The position numbers and the translations under genes were made by a program. This document shows positions 5,590 to 5,601 of a stretch of DNA of 5,601 nt, in pieces. The notes under the pieces were generated by a model. It saw only the letters and a list, made by a program, of their open reading frames with translations. It searched no databases and was not told the DNA's origin. Numbering within the stretch: position 1 is the first letter of the stretch; each line of letters starts with the position of its first letter. This DNA comes from Candidatus Peregrinibacteria bacterium (lineage in GTDB: Bacteria; Patescibacteriota; Gracilibacteria; UBA1369; LOWO2-01-FULL-3), in contig JACROX010000072.1 of the NCBI GenBank assembly GCA_016214225.1, forward strand, positions 1-5,601, read 5' to 3'.

Positions 5590-5601
5590 GCCATCGGAAA
5601 C

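Overview
This is an AT-rich, gene-dense bacterial window with short or absent intergenic spaces, 3' ends that overlap between convergent genes, and no clear Shine-Dalgarno sequence before any start. That style, plus an SLH protein, a FkbM methyltransferase and a Thr-rich secreted glycosidase, fits a small-genome uncultivated lineage such as Patescibacteria/CPR. This placement is inference and rests on no marker gene. Several genes end in TGA at the point where their family ends, so TGA is a normal stop here.

Left part (1-1920). A secreted GH16-type beta-glucanase runs on the + strand behind a TTGACT/TACAAT promoter. It meets, tail to tail, a minus-strand gene of the laccase-domain (YfiH/YlmD, multicopper polyphenol oxidoreductase-like) family. 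This second gene is unusual: its C-terminal ~80 residues are in the -1 frame (1034-1285), all three expected metal-ligand positions look substituted, and it contains a G9 tract, yet it has a near-consensus promoter (TTGACA-16-TATAAT) whose -35 box overlaps the stop codon of the gene upstream.

Middle (1921-3501). A FkbM-family SAM methyltransferase (minus) and a fragmentary SLH-domain protein (plus) diverge from a 108-bp spacer. That spacer holds a ~58-bp island of about 70% GC with inverted repeats, the most foreign-looking DNA in the window. The SLH protein starts inside its first SLH repeat and lacks a signal peptide, so its 5' end seems to have been lost next to the island. It ends in a YfaP-like beta domain.

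Right part (3484-5601). A thioredoxin-fold protein (CNHC motif) and a glutamine synthetase lie in tandem on the minus strand 33 nt apart, probably one transcript (glnA then redoxin). The glutamine synthetase frame is open to the right edge, so its true start may lie outside.

No single pathway ties these genes together. GH16, FkbM and SLH all suggest cell-surface or polysaccharide biology; glutamine synthetase and the redoxin are housekeeping. No RNA gene, CRISPR array, transposase or gene-free stretch over 300 bases was seen. I did not find a convincing new multi-gene system; the best leads are the degenerate laccase-domain gene and the GC-rich intergenic element.
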